Assembly (NCBI GenBank): GCA_013397075.1
Contig: VWZS01003516.1
Coordinates: forward strand, 62,001 to 126,000
Origin: Rhabdornis inornatus
Taxonomy: Eukaryota; Chordata; Aves; Passeriformes; Rhabdornithidae
DNA: 64,000 bases
Direction of reading: 5' to 3'
The notes under the pieces are model-generated. The model was not told the origin of the DNA, searched no databases, and saw only the letters and a program-made list of their open reading frames with translations. Shown here one piece after another: positions 12,901 through 24,815 of the stretch (its first letter is position 1; each line of letters opens with the position of its first letter). The position numbers and the translations under genes are program-made.

Positions 12901-15298
12901 CATGCCATTTCCCCATGCTTGTCACCCACTCCAGACATGTGGCCACCCTGCAGCAGGCACTCCAGCTTGTGGAAGCTCTTGGGCTAGAGAACTGATCCTA
13001 AATCCTTCACGATGCTGAAGCTGAAGCATTGGCAGACAGTCCCAGCCTCCAAGGGGATCCATGCTCTCCTCTACCTGCATTAGACTTATATAATGTTTCA
13101 GCTGCAGCTAGTGTGACACTGGCACCTTTGTGTCACTGTAAGGCTTTTGTGCATCAGCCAAAGTGCAATGCTAAACCAATCAGGGTAATGAGTGCCTGCT
13201 AACACACCACTTATTACAAAAGGGGGGTGGTATACTATTGCCTGAGCCATTGGAAGTCTGTTTGTGGCTGGGCTAAGTCAGAGGCCAGGTAGGCTCCTCC
13301 TGGGGGAGGTCTGCTGGCCATGCAGCACAGGGTCTCACTGGGCTCTCCATGGAGAAGCCCCACTTGCCAGCCAGGAGCTTTATACTGGTGCATGGTGGGA
13401 GCCATCACTGCAGTACTTGTGCCTCCTAACCCAGCCCGGTGCAAGCGTTGAGATCCAGCATTCTTGGTGGGATATTGCAGAAAGGGAGTGCAGGAGCTGT
13501 GGTGATTCAGAGATTCCATTTTCCCAGGTGAGATACTCTGGTGGAATTTGAAAACTCCTTTCTCTTGGCAGAAATATCCTCTGTCACTGTGGCTCCTGAA
13601 GGGTGGTCCCAGAGCCTGAGAAATGCTTCCACTTGGACCTTCAGGATGAGCCTGGCCTGAAACAGATCTGTAGGAGGGACCAGGCTCTTCTTATGCCTTG
13701 CCAAAAATAAAACAGAAATGAGGAAGAACAAAATAAATTGGAGGTGTGGAGGGGTTACTTGTCAGTCCAGGTTCCAAGCCCAAGGAGAGAGGTCAGAGGA
13801 TTCCCTGTGAAGCACTCAGAAACTGTGTGAGCAGATGATAAAGGTTCCTTGAGGTCAGGATCTGGCATTGCAAGGCTGCCTGGCCAGCACTCTGGAGTCT
13901 GGAGCAGTGTGCAAATAAAGATAAAGTGACATGACATCCTGTTAGGAAGGTCACTAATTGGCCGTGGAGCAATCAGGATGAAGTGCTGTGAGTGGATTTT
14001 GGTGTTGGAAATGCCATCAGTGAAGGTGGCTGCTGCTGCAGGGAGGGGCATCTCCCCATGCCCAGGGTGCAGTGTTTGCTGCTGGGGTGGATGAGTCCTG
14101 ACTTCACCTTGACCTTCCTGAGTGTCTGTTTTGCAGCTGAAGGGAGGCTCAGGCATGGCTTGGGGTCACTGCGGCAGTTGAAGGGGCACTTTTGAATGCA
14201 GAGCAGCCCTGTTTTAAGAGATTCCTACTGCCCAGGGACAGAGCCCTGTGCCTGTAACCTGTTCTTATGGATGGAGGTGGCAGTGGCTGGACTCATTTGC
14301 ATGTCTGCTGCTGTGCACAGCATCTCTTCTCTAAAGCAGCAGGGGTCTGATTCAGAAACCAGCCTATATTTCATGGAAATAAGTACTTAGTCATAAGCTT
14401 AGCTGTCTGGATCTATTCTGGCAGCTTCTCAGATGTAACTGGCCTGGTCCTCTGTGTCACAGTCAACAGAAACCCTGGTTTTAAGTCAAGATCTGAGAAA
14501 CCATTTCCCCAGCTTTCAGCAGAAAGGAAAGGCTGGTTAAAGCTATCCACTAAGAATGGCAGCTCCAAAGGCTTTGCATCCTGGGCAACTCCAGTAACTG
14601 TTGCTCCAACACAGCCCCTGGCCAAGCCTGATCCCAAACTGAGGCACCCTGAGCAGCAGAGCAAGGTTTCCACATAATTCCTACTTTTTGCCAGCTTGGT
14701 GTGACAGTGACAGCCTCTCCTCTAGCAGTCACCTGACTATGGTAATTTTGTTCTAAAGCATGTGACTCCAGTTATCTCCTTTGAATTAAGACATGCATTG
14801 CAAAATTTAACATTTTTTCTGTACGGCCTAGAAAAGCATATTTTTGACAGAGTATGACTTGACACCTTTCTGGAAAGCATGACTACTTGTCTCTTAGTTT
14901 GCCCAATGGGAAATGTAAATTGCCAGTAAGCTAGCATGACATATCAAATTCAGCTCCCTGAGTAGAGCATATTAAAATGCCATTTTTACATCCCAAATTA
15001 TATTTCATTATGCAGTTACAATTTTGACAGTAGCAGTGTGCAGAATGCATTTCATATGCTAACTAAAACAGACTTTTTTTGCTAATTTGCTGAAAAAATA
15101 TTATGGTATATCTAGGGCATAATGTTTCTGGAGTGAAAAGAACAGCAGCATCAGGGATATAGTCTGTGATCTTTGTTTTGGGTGCTGACTGTAGTCGTAT
15201 ACTCTGCTCAACGTGAAGTGACAGCCATTTCACCCACTATTGCTAGAGAACCATGCCCCATTATATTTTTTGTCTAATTTTGGTAATTTACATGCATT
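9919..15298. other. Unique non-coding sequence, no gene seen
   Basis: No protein-like frame or RNA gene was recognised. AT-rich blocks occur at about 11750-11890 and 14930-15130; the second has several TAAT/ATTA-type cores and could be a regulatory element, but the sequence alone does not show it. The longest open frames (about 100-130 codons) have no recognisable domain and overlap one another in opposite frames, as expected for chance. Confidence 0.5.
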
Positions 15299-15348
15299 TG
15301 GATTAGATGATCTCTGTAGGCCCCTTCAACTAAACTCTTCTATTCCAC
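15299..15348 (+). mobile_element. CR1 LINE 3'-tail fragment
   Basis: The run 'ttagatgatctctgtaggcc' followed by 'ccttcaac' and 'ctcttctattcc' matches the last ~45 bases of avian CR1 elements (GATGATCT...CCCTTCCAAC...TTCTAT). Only the tail is recognisable; upstream sequence does not resemble CR1 by eye, so this is a very short or old copy. Orientation is plus. Confidence 0.6.
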
Positions 15349-16271
15349 AAAAACAATTTGCTGATTCAGTGGGTTATTGTCATAGAAGACAACACATTTT
15401 TCCAGATGGCTTTTAAAATCCTTATTTCTTTCAAGAAAGAGAAGAAAAACTGAATCTAGGGTTATAAACTTTATCTAAAATCTGTAGAAATAGATGTGGG
15501 GTTTAGCCCAGGGCAGAGGAGAGACCTTTTCTCTTAACACACATTGGCAAATAGGAGAAACTTTGCTAACTTTATTTTCTTGAGCTGCTCTCATGTTGTT
15601 TACTCACTCACTCAGGGAGGGAGGGAAGAGTATAAAGTGTCATCACATCTCTTGGTATGGGCAGCAACAGGACAAGCTGTGACAGCAGGGAAGTGTCATC
15701 TATTTGCCGCCTACTTCATGACATTGCTTTTTGTGTGCCAATCAGCTCAGCTGGAATTTGGGATAACCTGCATCCAGATCCAGCAACTGCTACTTCCTGA
15801 CATCATCAGGAGCAAAATTAGGATCCAGGTTGTGCTTCAGACTTTCGCTTTTAATACTTCTGCTTAGACCCTGCTGTTGTATCCTACATGGGTTCCCTGT
15901 ATCCTCTGTCCCTAGGCATTCCTCCATAGTTTGGCCTGGAGACATCCCAGCAGGAGCTCCTCTGCCTGGCTGGGGTGTTCATTGAGCACTCCATTCCTCC
16001 TGCTATCACCTCTGCCAGCTCCCTTCCTGCTCCTGGCTTTTAGGCAGCCCTCAGACAGTGATCAGAACAGCAGAACAGATCAAAGATCTGTTTAGAGAGT
16101 GGTGTTTCATTAATACATGGCCGATGGGGATGGTGCACGGTGTGCAGGGGCACCAGGCACATGACAAGGAGCTCTGAGGACTCTGTGCCCAGAGGCTCCC
16201 TCCTCCCGGGCACCAGTGCAGCACCTCTTGGCAGCCCCGTGTTCATTTTGGCTCGTGTCCGGCCAGCAAAG
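15349..16271. other. Unique non-coding sequence
   Basis: No repeat or gene was recognised. An open frame of 107 codons at 15544-15867 has no domain, signal peptide or exon context and is treated as chance. The composition becomes more GC-rich towards the end, leading into the CpG-rich area. Confidence 0.5.
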
Positions 16272-16425
16272 CATGATAAGAGATAATTAGTGATTAAATT
16301 GCAACCTTTTATCTCCGTAAATGACAGGTACTTCCTCGTAGGCTGCCTAGGTTGACAGCGAGTGTTCAGGACAAGCCGAACAAATCTGTTTGCTTTGATC
16401 CTGAATAAAAACCTGGGAGAAGCTT
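16272..16425. promoter_or_regulatory. Candidate AT-rich regulatory element
   Basis: A compact block has homeobox-type and GATA-type cores close together: GATAAG and 'agataattagtgattaaatt' at about 16275-16300, then TTTATC on the same strand at about 16306. It stands out from the GC-rich sequence that follows and sits about 1 kb before the CpG island. Clustered cores of this kind are common in conserved vertebrate enhancers, but conservation was not tested, so this is inference. Confidence 0.25.
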
Positions 16426-16429
16426 CCCA

Positions 16430-16835
16430 CTCCTAAGGCAAGGCAGGATGGAAAGCTCCTCCGTCGGCTTTGGCTCTGCCGCCTCTGGGAGCCTGCAGTG
16501 AGAAGTTCTGCTGGAAATGGATGCATCCCTCCGGCCACCTCCTTGTCCGGGGCCGCACAGCAGCAGAGGGCAGTATCTCAACGTGATGCTTCCTGCGCTG
16601 CAGCCGGCTTCCCTTCATCTTTTCCTACAGGTTTTTGCAGCCTTCGGGTGGCTGCGTATGCTATCAGCATCAATCACGCCTTTTTAAATAAAGCTGGAAG
16701 TCCTCTGCAGGGAAGGAGGAGGGCTTGCCTGTACCCCCAGCCTCTCGCAAGGCACCCACGGGTGCCTGCAGTGACTCACCGGCTGCCTCGGAGCCTCCCC
16801 AGCAGCCCGGGAGGGGCAGGTGGCACCGGGGCATT
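16430..16835. other. GC-rich shoulder of the CpG island region
   Basis: GC content rises and scattered CpGs appear (for example near 16460, 16531, 16548, 16600, 16640, 16740-16800). CpGs are fewer than in the main island. An open frame runs across it at 16498-16971 on the plus strand without stops, which in GC-rich sequence is weak evidence. It may be a flank of the same promoter region or an old, decaying part of the island. Confidence 0.4.
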
Positions 16836-16917
16836 AAGGCGCTGTGTGGGATGTGTAGGTGGAGCTGAGACTGAAGAGCCAGGCTGGCTGTTGTTGCTCA
16901 TTAGGCTCTCCTCTGCA

Positions 16918-16967
16918 ATGGATTCGGGTTCCACAGGAGAGGCCAGCAGTCTCTCTGTACGGTGCAA
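16918..16967 (+). other. Possible short first coding exon with splice donor
   Basis: An ATG at 16918 has a good start context (G at -3, G at +4). It opens 16 codons that begin MDSGSTGE and ends at a strong donor-like GTAAGG at 16968. Without splicing the frame stops at once (AAG TAA). The frame is also open upstream, so the start is not decided. I do not recognise the peptide and see no second exon. It could be chance in GC-rich sequence or an upstream exon of a gene outside the window. Confidence 0.15.
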
Positions 16968-17319
16968 GTAAGGCTTTCAGCAATACCTGTGCGGGAGTGC
17001 TTGGTCCGTGCAGGCTGATACAGCGTCCTGGGCGTCAGTCTTTGCAGATAAAAACAACTTCTATCCTATTGAAGGGTGGTTTCTGATCTAGTATTGAGCA
17101 CCCAGACCTTGCCTCAGCTGCCTAAAAACCCTTCCTATTTGCAGTTTTCTTCCTTGTGGTTATGACAGTGACCCTGAAGCCAAAGACAAAGAAAACAGGC
17201 AGAGGCACAAAAATAAGATTCCCTCTAATAATCTCAAAAGCCTCTCCAGAAGCTCCAGGAACCCCAGCAAAGAGAAGGGAAATAAATCATGGAAAGCTGT
17301 GATGAACCCCACCCTGAAA

Positions 17320-17760
17320 ACACCAGCGCACACACGGCTGGGGCAGAGAGCAATAAACGCAGCGCACAAGCAGCGGCACGGCAGGAGGGTGCTCGGAGCC
17401 GCGTTTTACACAATCCAGCGCAGGTATGCGAGTTATTGCCTGGTGCCCTCCTGCCTGGCCGGGACGCAGCCCGAGAGCTGCACGAACACGCTCGGGAGCT
17501 GCAGGTTATATCTTTACCTGCTTTGGCAAGCTCAGCCCAGCCGTAGCCGAGTGGAAGCCGTGCCTCCCCGCGGGTTCCGGAGCCGCAGCTGCCCGGCCGC
17601 GTGTGCCGGCGCGTTTCCCAACCCGGGCTGCTTTCCCAAGGCAGCTCCAGGGGCTGGAGCTCACCCCTGCCCTCCTTGGCTCCGGCCAGGCCGAGCTGCA
17701 GGAGGGAACTGGCTGCTGCTCGCACAGGAGACAGTCACGAAGGGGCACAGAGCTAATCTG
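17320..17760. promoter_or_regulatory. CpG island
   Basis: I count about 35 CpG dinucleotides by hand in roughly 440 bases, against very few per kilobase in the rest of the window. GC content is clearly raised, with motifs such as 'ccccgcgggttccgg' and 'gccggcgcg'. Such density usually marks an unmethylated germline promoter. There is no recognisable coding exon inside; overlapping open frames on both strands (up to 163 codons) are expected because GC-rich DNA has few stop codons. It could drive a long non-coding RNA or an alternative first exon. A CR1 copy begins about 100 bases downstream. Confidence 0.7.
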
Positions 17761-17854
17761 CAGGAGCACTAAGTTTCCCTTGCCTCTGCTGTGCCTGGAT
17801 GCTCTCCAGACCCGAGCAGACCCCAAGAAGGGCTGGCACTTGTTAACACCACCG

Positions 17855-17997
17855 TTTCATGGAGTCATTAAGGCTGGAAAAGACCTCTGAGGTGATTGAG
17901 TCCAACCATTAACCTAGCTCTGCCGAGCCCACCACTAAACCTTGTCCCTAAGCACCACATCTAGACCTTTTTTGAACACTTCCAAGGATGATTGTTC
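17855..17997 (-). mobile_element. CR1 LINE 3' fragment (minus strand)
   Basis: The plus strand reads 'ggagtcattaaggctggaaa', then 'agacctctgaggtgattgag', 'tccaacca' and a diverged middle section, which is the reverse complement of the CR1 3' end. The element's 3' terminus is at 17855 and it is truncated near 17997. Divergence from typical CR1 patterns is moderate. Confidence 0.85.
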
Positions 17998-18683
17998 CTG
18001 CAGGGCTGGAGAAATCATGGGCTGTGCTTGCAGGGGTCTGGCTTTTCTGTGTCTGCAAATGTCATACTGTGTGCCCTGAGACTGTTCTGCACACTGGACC
18101 TGTAACCCTGGACGAGGCATGGCTTTTTCCTGCTTGCTGCCATCCAGGGAGCAAACACAACAGGATGGAGAAATCCATTACACAGGAGTGCTTCCTTCTC
18201 ACTGCTGCAAGGGAGCACCTGGCATCAGCTCCATCCTGGGGACAGACCTTCTTGTATGCAGTCCCTGCCTCAGGCAGGTCCATACACTTTACATCCAGAC
18301 TTTTCAGGTGCAGTTACTCTATGCAGCAGATGCAGAAACCTAAAGGGGTTAGGGTTTCTTACAGGACCTTCAGAGTGTTCAGGCTGGATCAGATTTGTAA
18401 GGCTATTAGCATATTACAAATCAGTACGTGCCCCATCTACTTTCTTCACTTCTGTGGGAAAAGAAGGTCCATACAGCACCTTGAGGTTCCAGACACAGTT
18501 TAAGTATCATCAGGATTTGTTAAAGGACATTTTTTGCAGTGTCTGAACCACCAGAAGTAAGTGGGTTCCTGTCAGCCTCATTGTCTCAAGGAGTTTATTT
18601 GTCCACTACTTGGGCCCTGGCATGAACAATACTCAGCTCTAAACTCACTGAAATCAATAAAAATACTTAGGATGACTCCAGAC
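17998..18683. other. Unique non-coding sequence
   Basis: Nothing recognised. A 171-codon open frame at 17988-18503 starts inside the CR1 fragment and shows no domain, so it is treated as chance. Confidence 0.5.
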
Positions 18684-18798
18684 AACATTCTCCTCGTTTA
18701 CAGGAGGATGTCACAGCTCTATCCTGTGGAGAGAGCCACCAAAGTGAAGCAAGGTGACTGAGATCATGCAGCAGCTGAGTGGCAGAGGCTCCAGTTCC
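18684..18798 (+). mobile_element. MIR-like ancient SINE relic
   Basis: The order of short blocks follows the MIR/CORE-SINE pattern: 'attctcctcgtttacaggag', then 'caaggtgactgagatcatgc', then 'agctgagtggcagaggctcc'. In the family these correspond to the 'ccattttacagatgag', 'aaggtcacacag' and 'agtggcagagc' segments. Similarity is low, as expected for a copy that predates amniote radiation. Assignment is by eye. Confidence 0.45.
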
Positions 18799-21070
18799 TT
18801 TGTACCACACTGAAAAACATCCCCAGATAGGGGGATTGATGCCACAGGAGTATTTCAGAGCCTCACATGGTTGAAGGAGAGACTGAAGTCTTGTGCAGAC
18901 AAGAATGAAGAATCAAGGCATAATGTAAGAATGAGGCAGGAAGAGATCACTTGCTGGATGATCCAGAAACTCCTAGAGATGAGGTCTGGCTCTTGATCTC
19001 TGCTCTAAAGGCTGGAGACTTGAATCTCCATAAGATGGTCTAATGGTGATAACTTCAAGGACATTCTTGGAAGAGAAAACCAGCAGTCCCAGTTGTCATC
19101 AGTCCTTACCAGAGCGGGAGAAGGCACTGATCATGGAGATTTGAAGAGGAGGATTTGCAATTAACTGGCTGTTAATAATCCCCAGGCACTACCTGTTGCT
19201 TGCTCTGTAGATGGCAGCACAAGGAAACCAACCAGCTTCATGAACTGTGCGAGGCAAGTACAGAGGTCTGTCATTAACAGGGTCAGTGGAGGGAGTTATT
19301 CCACCTGAGACTTGAACCACTTTCAATTTTTAACAGCAATGGGTTAAGAAAACAAGAAAGAAGCCACGGCTGCAAACAAGTAGTAAAAGTAACTTGTAAA
19401 GAAAGAGAGGTCTTATGTCATGTGGAGATAGCCTTCAGCTCATAAAACCCTCTGATGGTTACCACATAACTGCAGCTCAAGGGAAGAAAGCCACCTGATT
19501 AGGCTTATTAAAAGTCTGTGTTCTTTGGGGCACAAACCTGACCTTTATTCTGTGTTTAAATAGCAAATAAGGACTCATTGTCTCAATCCTCAAATGTTTT
19601 TGCAAAAGGGGTTGGTATAGCAAAATTTATCAAAACACAACATGTTCTAAAGTGCTCGGAATTTCCATTTGAAAAAAGTGGGAGCTAATAGTTCTCAATC
19701 ACCTGCTCTGTGTATCTATCCCGAAATAATTTTGTTGCATTTTGATAAACCTTGGCTTTGCAAGTTAAAGCCATAAATATGCCCTCCTGTAGAAAGACAG
19801 GGCTTTTGTTTTTCCTTCCATGGGGCACACTGGAAAGAGAGCCTGGAGGGACCTTCATCTCATGAACTCCCAGGGCTGCTATTTCTGAGCACCGATTTCC
19901 TACTTGGGATGTAGATCTTGACCCCTGTGCCCCCGGCTGACTGGTTTGCATAAACAAAGAGCATCGCAAAGAAGTCAGAGCCGGATGTACCTACAGCAAA
20001 TAAATCTCTTCCTCTCTGACAAACAGAGGATGAATTGACCTCTTGCACGTCATGTCTGGTTGTCTGACCAAAACTGTCAGTCACAACTTTCTCTCTGGAA
20101 GCCTTGGATGAGACAAGGGATAGAAGGGGCGTAAAAGTGACATCAGTAAGACTAAAACAATGAATGACAGGATTTCCTCTACCATCTCCATTACTTGATT
20201 CCTACAAGTTTTCCAGTCATGGCTGGTCAAATCACAGACAGTGTCTGTATGCATTTGACTCACACAGGGTGAACTAATAAACCATTGCCTGTCACTCCTG
20301 TCCCAGCCCCATTTTTGCGTTCATTTTTTGGAAACGGTTCAGCGAACAAGTTCACCAGCCTGAACATTTGGGCTGGAGTGAATTTTAAAGCAAACATCTG
20401 GGATCTCTGCAAGCAGGAAATCCACCACACTTCTGGGCTGGAATATTTGTGCCTGAGAAGTGGGTACTTTCTGCTTTATGGACAAGAGATCCCTGGGAGA
20501 CACCCTGCAATCCACACATCCAATCAAGCCCTTGCAGTTCTCCTCAGATTTCAGGTGGTGAATCCTAGAAGCACAATGCTGGGAGTCATATCACGAATTA
20601 CAGCAGGAATTATTGTATCATGAGTCATGGGAAATTAATTTGTGAGTGCTGGACATTGCTCCTGGGTAATTTGGCCATGCCCAGACTAGGGGGGATGTGA
20701 ACTCCAAGGCAGAGCTCGTCTCCTCTCCAGCCTTGTGGAGGGAGTCCTTCCCTGGTGAATTGGGAGACAGGATGGGAAATCATGTATAGCCAGCATTCCC
20801 TGGCACGGATTTGGGGCTCAGGAGAAGAATATTTATCAGTCCCTTGCTGGCTTTCTGAGCACTGATGTGACTGGATGATTTAGGGCAAGTTATGCTCAGT
20901 TTCACCAGCAATGTGACATGCAGTAAAATGTCACAGACAATTTCATCCCAATGAGATTTTTCCACAGTCACACAGGGCCTTGTTTTCTGGCATACACCAT
21001 CTGGACCTATTGGACCTGCATGTGTTTATGCCAGTGAAGGCTCTGACTGAGCAATCTCTGTAAGATGTGG
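18799..21070. other. Unique non-coding sequence, no gene seen
   Basis: No repeat or coding pattern was recognised. Open frames reach 112 codons (20285-20623) without domain features. A short AT-rich stretch with TCATGAGTCAT and AATTAATT near 20610-20645 includes an AP-1-like core, but nothing else supports function. Confidence 0.5.
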
Positions 21071-21136
21071 GTATATATACTTATATATATATACACACAC
21101 ACACACAGACACACACATGTACACATATATATATAA
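21071..21136. repeat. Compound (TA)n/(CA)n microsatellite
   Basis: Alternating TATA runs flank an ACACAC block interrupted by AGAC and ATGT. The whole tract is alternating purine-pyrimidine and partly self-complementary. Confidence 0.95.
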
Positions 21137-24100
21137 TCTACAGTTTGCAGGGTCAATATGCAGGGCAGCCTGTAATGAGAAACACCCTCACGTGGGTCAT
21201 GGAACTGTAGTGTGAGACCTTGGAGTACAAGTGCTGCCTCTTGCATGCTAACTGAGGCTTTGGAACGTTTTCCCAGCCTTTCAGTTATGTGTGAAATGTG
21301 AAAATACAGGGTAACCTCCTCCCCCATGGACTGAGGACTAACCAAGCCCTGCTAAAGCCTCCTTTCAGACCTCCTGGAAATGGGGACACTGAGGCAGCAG
21401 CTGCTGCAGAGGAGATTGTGGACAGGTGGTGTCACCAGGACCCTTCCCCATCCTGTTCATACTGGGTTGGTCCAAAAGCAGCAGTGACATTGGGACAGTG
21501 GGGTTGGGCTCTTGGATGGCTGCTGAGCTCAATTCTCATCTGGGCTGACCTGCAGTGCTGGTGTAAATCCAGACTAATTTGGCCACTGTCCTTTCTTGTG
21601 GGAATGATGCCTGGAATGCACATCTGCATAATTTTTGTCCTTTTTAAAGGCAGATTCCAAGCTTGTGAGGAAACAGCATATTGGGCAAGAAGACTCTGCA
21701 CCATCAACCAAAGCACAGAGAGGATCAGTACTCCTGCTGGGACAGGCTGAGTTGTCTCCATTTTCCAGTCCGTCCTGGAAACAGGGGCTGTTTTCTCAGA
21801 CTCCAGAAGGTAAACTGGGAACTGCATCCAGAGCTCTGAAGTTCACATCTGAAAAACTCTGCACCTACTTCTAGAAAGGAAAAGGATGTGCTTTTCTGGG
21901 GAAAAAAAAAAAAAAAAGGTTTGATTCAGATTAGAAGGCAATGGGACAGCTTATTTCCTGGTGGTCCCAGTTGCTTTGTATCTCAGAGGAATGTAGCCCA
22001 TACATTTATTTCCATCCTTTCCATTCTCCTAATGCTTCAAGGGCTTTCCTTTGGAAGCACCACATATAAAGCAAACCAGAGCTGTAATCCCTGCAGTGTC
22101 CATTGTGTTTCTACAGCAATTTTGGAAAGAAGGGTGCAGGTTGCTGTTGAGCTTGTCACAGACCTTTCCTTCATTTTGGATTTGGATGCATGAGCCTTGC
22201 ATGGGGGCTAACAGGGAGCACACCTGGCCACTGGTTACAGGTGATCCACAGGCTGCACTCAGTTCCTTGGAAGGGACCCAGGTGCATCCTTTGGGCTTTG
22301 TGTGTGCTTCCCTATACACAGCCTGGTCCCAGTCCTGCCCTTCTCATTGAAATGGAGGGGGAGAAGAAGAGTAGGAAGGGAAAAATATAAAAGAATGATA
22401 GGGGCTCCACCCTAATTCCAGGTCAAGCACATCAGCAACCTTCTATTTTTCTGGATGTTGCTTTTAAGAATTCATCCTACTGTCACAGAGGTTTCTAGTG
22501 CAACACAGCAACCCACAGGCTAGATGACAGAAAGTGTCACTGTGCCTCCATTCAGTTGGCTCAATGCTCCATGAAGACTTTTTATGGCAGCTGTGAGCAT
22601 TGGGAAAGGGTTAGGAAGGTTTCAGGTGGTTGGGAAGTGTCTCACCCATTGTTGGTTTGGATGTTGTTTTAAGAGCAGTACAGCCTCTTGTTCTGCTGCC
22701 CCAGTGGCCAACTCCCGGTGCTGGCCTGAGGTTTACTCTGCCAGAAAGGCTTGGAGTTTACACCCTCAGGCATCCCCTATTTATCTACACAACACGGCTA
22801 TGGGAAGGGAAGTGCTGTTAGCACTGAAAAAAAAATAAATTAACATGGAGTAACTGACAGGCAGATGAACGCTTAGAACCCCAAAAGGACACAGACAAAA
22901 ATCAAAGGAAAGTGAGGAACAGGGCTGAGTGATTTTCCCAGGGGTGGCACAGGTAGGACAGGATTCCTGACAGCCGGGTGGTTCCTGGTAGATTTGCCAC
23001 TCCTCAGGCTCTGCTCTGTCCATGCCCTGAAACTCTTGGAAAAGAACCCTGAGAAGAGCAGGGGGCTGGCAGGCAGGAGAGGCCAGGGCTTCTCCTGTGT
23101 ATCTTCGGATGCAGCTCAGCCAGTATCACATCACGCTGGGCTAGAAATCACATTCACTTCAGTTCCCAAGATAAAGCAGCATATAATATCTCAGTAATTT
23201 TCCATCCATCCATTCAGTCTCATACACTCAGCATTTACTATCATCAACTTTATTGTCTCTTCCAATGCAAACAGCCCTGGAGCACAGCCTTTATCTTCCC
23301 CTCCTTATCTCCAGGCTTCCAGGCTTGGGAAGCCCTCTGGAAAAAGTGAGATTTTTCTCAAAGAGAAGCATGATTGCAGGCAGTTGACTTCAGATAGGCT
23401 CTACTACTTCTCACTTTTGTAGTGGAGAGGCAACCCCACTAGGAGTCCATGTATTTAAGTGGAATATTTCAACAGCTGTGAAAAAACCCATCCTGCTACT
23501 GAAAGTGAGAGAGATTCAGACGGCTCCAGCCAGCAGAAACCAGTGAAGCTGTATGTCCTGACAAAATGGGGTCATTGCCTGGTATTTGTTTGGGGCAGGG
23601 CTTTTTGTCAGGAGTTTTCCCAGTCAGAAGCTCCCTTCCTCATGGTGCTGCATTCACCAGCAACCGGGACATGGGAGGGGCACCTCACATTTTTTTCCTG
23701 ATGAAAGTAGACTCCAGGGCACATGAATCCGGAAAACATTTTGGGAGGATGCAGGGAAACAGAGCAGATACTCCTCCAGACCACTGCTGGTGCCATGAGG
23801 GCTCAGGGAAGGATGCAGGCACTGCCAGGCTCAGAGCAAGACTAGTGGGGCGTGAGGATCAGGGAGCAGAGTTTGTACTGTTCTGCATGCTGGAAATTGT
23901 ATCCACTTGGTTCAGTTTCTTTAAAAAGTCACTCAAAAGTATTTGATGAAGCTGAAAGAAGCCTTGACTTGAAAGAGGAAGTGTGGATTGAAATCCTAAA
24001 TGCTTTCAATACTTTAAGTCCACATGTGAAGCATGATTTAAACTGAGATATGTGTTTGTTGCCTAACTCAAATGATTGCAGTGACAGTTACATTAACCTC

Positions 24101-24699
24101 TCTGGCACCAGAGAGATCACATCCCTCTAATACCAGCTCTAAACAACAAAATACATGCCAGTTTAAAAGTTAATACACAACTGGCATTATCTTTTTTCTC
24201 TCCAGGCTTTGCCAAGATACTCTTTTCTTATGAAGATTTGATCCAGCTCAATTTAGGGAAAAATAAAATAAAATTTAAAAAAAAAATCAATTCTTTGAGT
24301 CTGAATCCCAGCACTTGGCAAGCTGCACCCTGGTGAGTACTTCTTGAAGCAGGACACGTCTTGTTCTCTGGAAAAGCTTAAAACCCAACACCTCAGGGTG
24401 CATTATTGCAGGAACTTTTTATCACAAGGGAGCAGTTTCCTGAAATCACACGGTGAAAGGGGTGTGGGAAGGTATGGAGTCTTTTTTCCATTCTGCCCCA
24501 GTGGAAACACCTTCTGCAGAAGCAAGATTACTCACAGGCAGGTTAGACTTATGCTGCAGCTTTCTTGTTCTGTGGTCACATAGCATCATGAACCACAGCT
24601 GAAGTCTGGCCTGTTTGGAGGTCAGTGGAAGTGAGCCACCTGAGATTCTGTTGTAAGGAACATTTTGACCAGCTGCTGTATTTGGAAAGGCCAAGATTA
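21137..24699. other. Unique non-coding sequence with A runs
   Basis: A run of 16 A lies at 21902-21917 and an A-rich tract at about 24257-24290. No gene, RNA or young repeat is seen. Open frames up to 150 codons (21298-21750 plus, and a 131-codon frame opposite it) lack recognisable domains and overlap antiparallel, as expected for chance. Confidence 0.5.
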
Positions 24700-24759
24700 A
24701 GCAGAGCTTGAAGACCGAGTACATCCTCAAGGTCTGGAGTGCAGTAAGACCTCTAGGAC

Positions 24760-24815
24760 AGGATCCCATGAAAGCAGGGATGCTGTAATACAGTGCTGAG
24801 GGGTGCTATATAAAT
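24760..24815 (+). mobile_element. Possible old LINE/SINE tail
   Basis: The block 'ggggtgctatataaatatgt' resembles the 'aaggtgctatataaatg' tail found in several ancient vertebrate LINE and SINE families. Upstream sequence is too diverged to assign by eye, and the family is unknown. Confidence 0.25.

Noticed and set aside
16498..16971. 157-codon plus-strand frame as a full gene
   Set aside because: GC-rich sequence, Ala/Ser/Arg/Gly-rich translation, no domain. Only the short ATG-to-donor segment is kept, as a weak possibility.
17234..17890. Five overlapping frames of 85-163 codons on both strands
   Set aside because: They lie in or next to the CpG island, where stop codons are rare; no recognisable protein family.
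17988..18503. 171-codon plus-strand frame
   Set aside because: It starts inside a CR1 fragment and has no domain, splice context or sign of selection visible by eye.
21376..21440. 'ggggacactgaggcagcagc' as a MIR relic
   Set aside because: A single short block without the rest of the family pattern.
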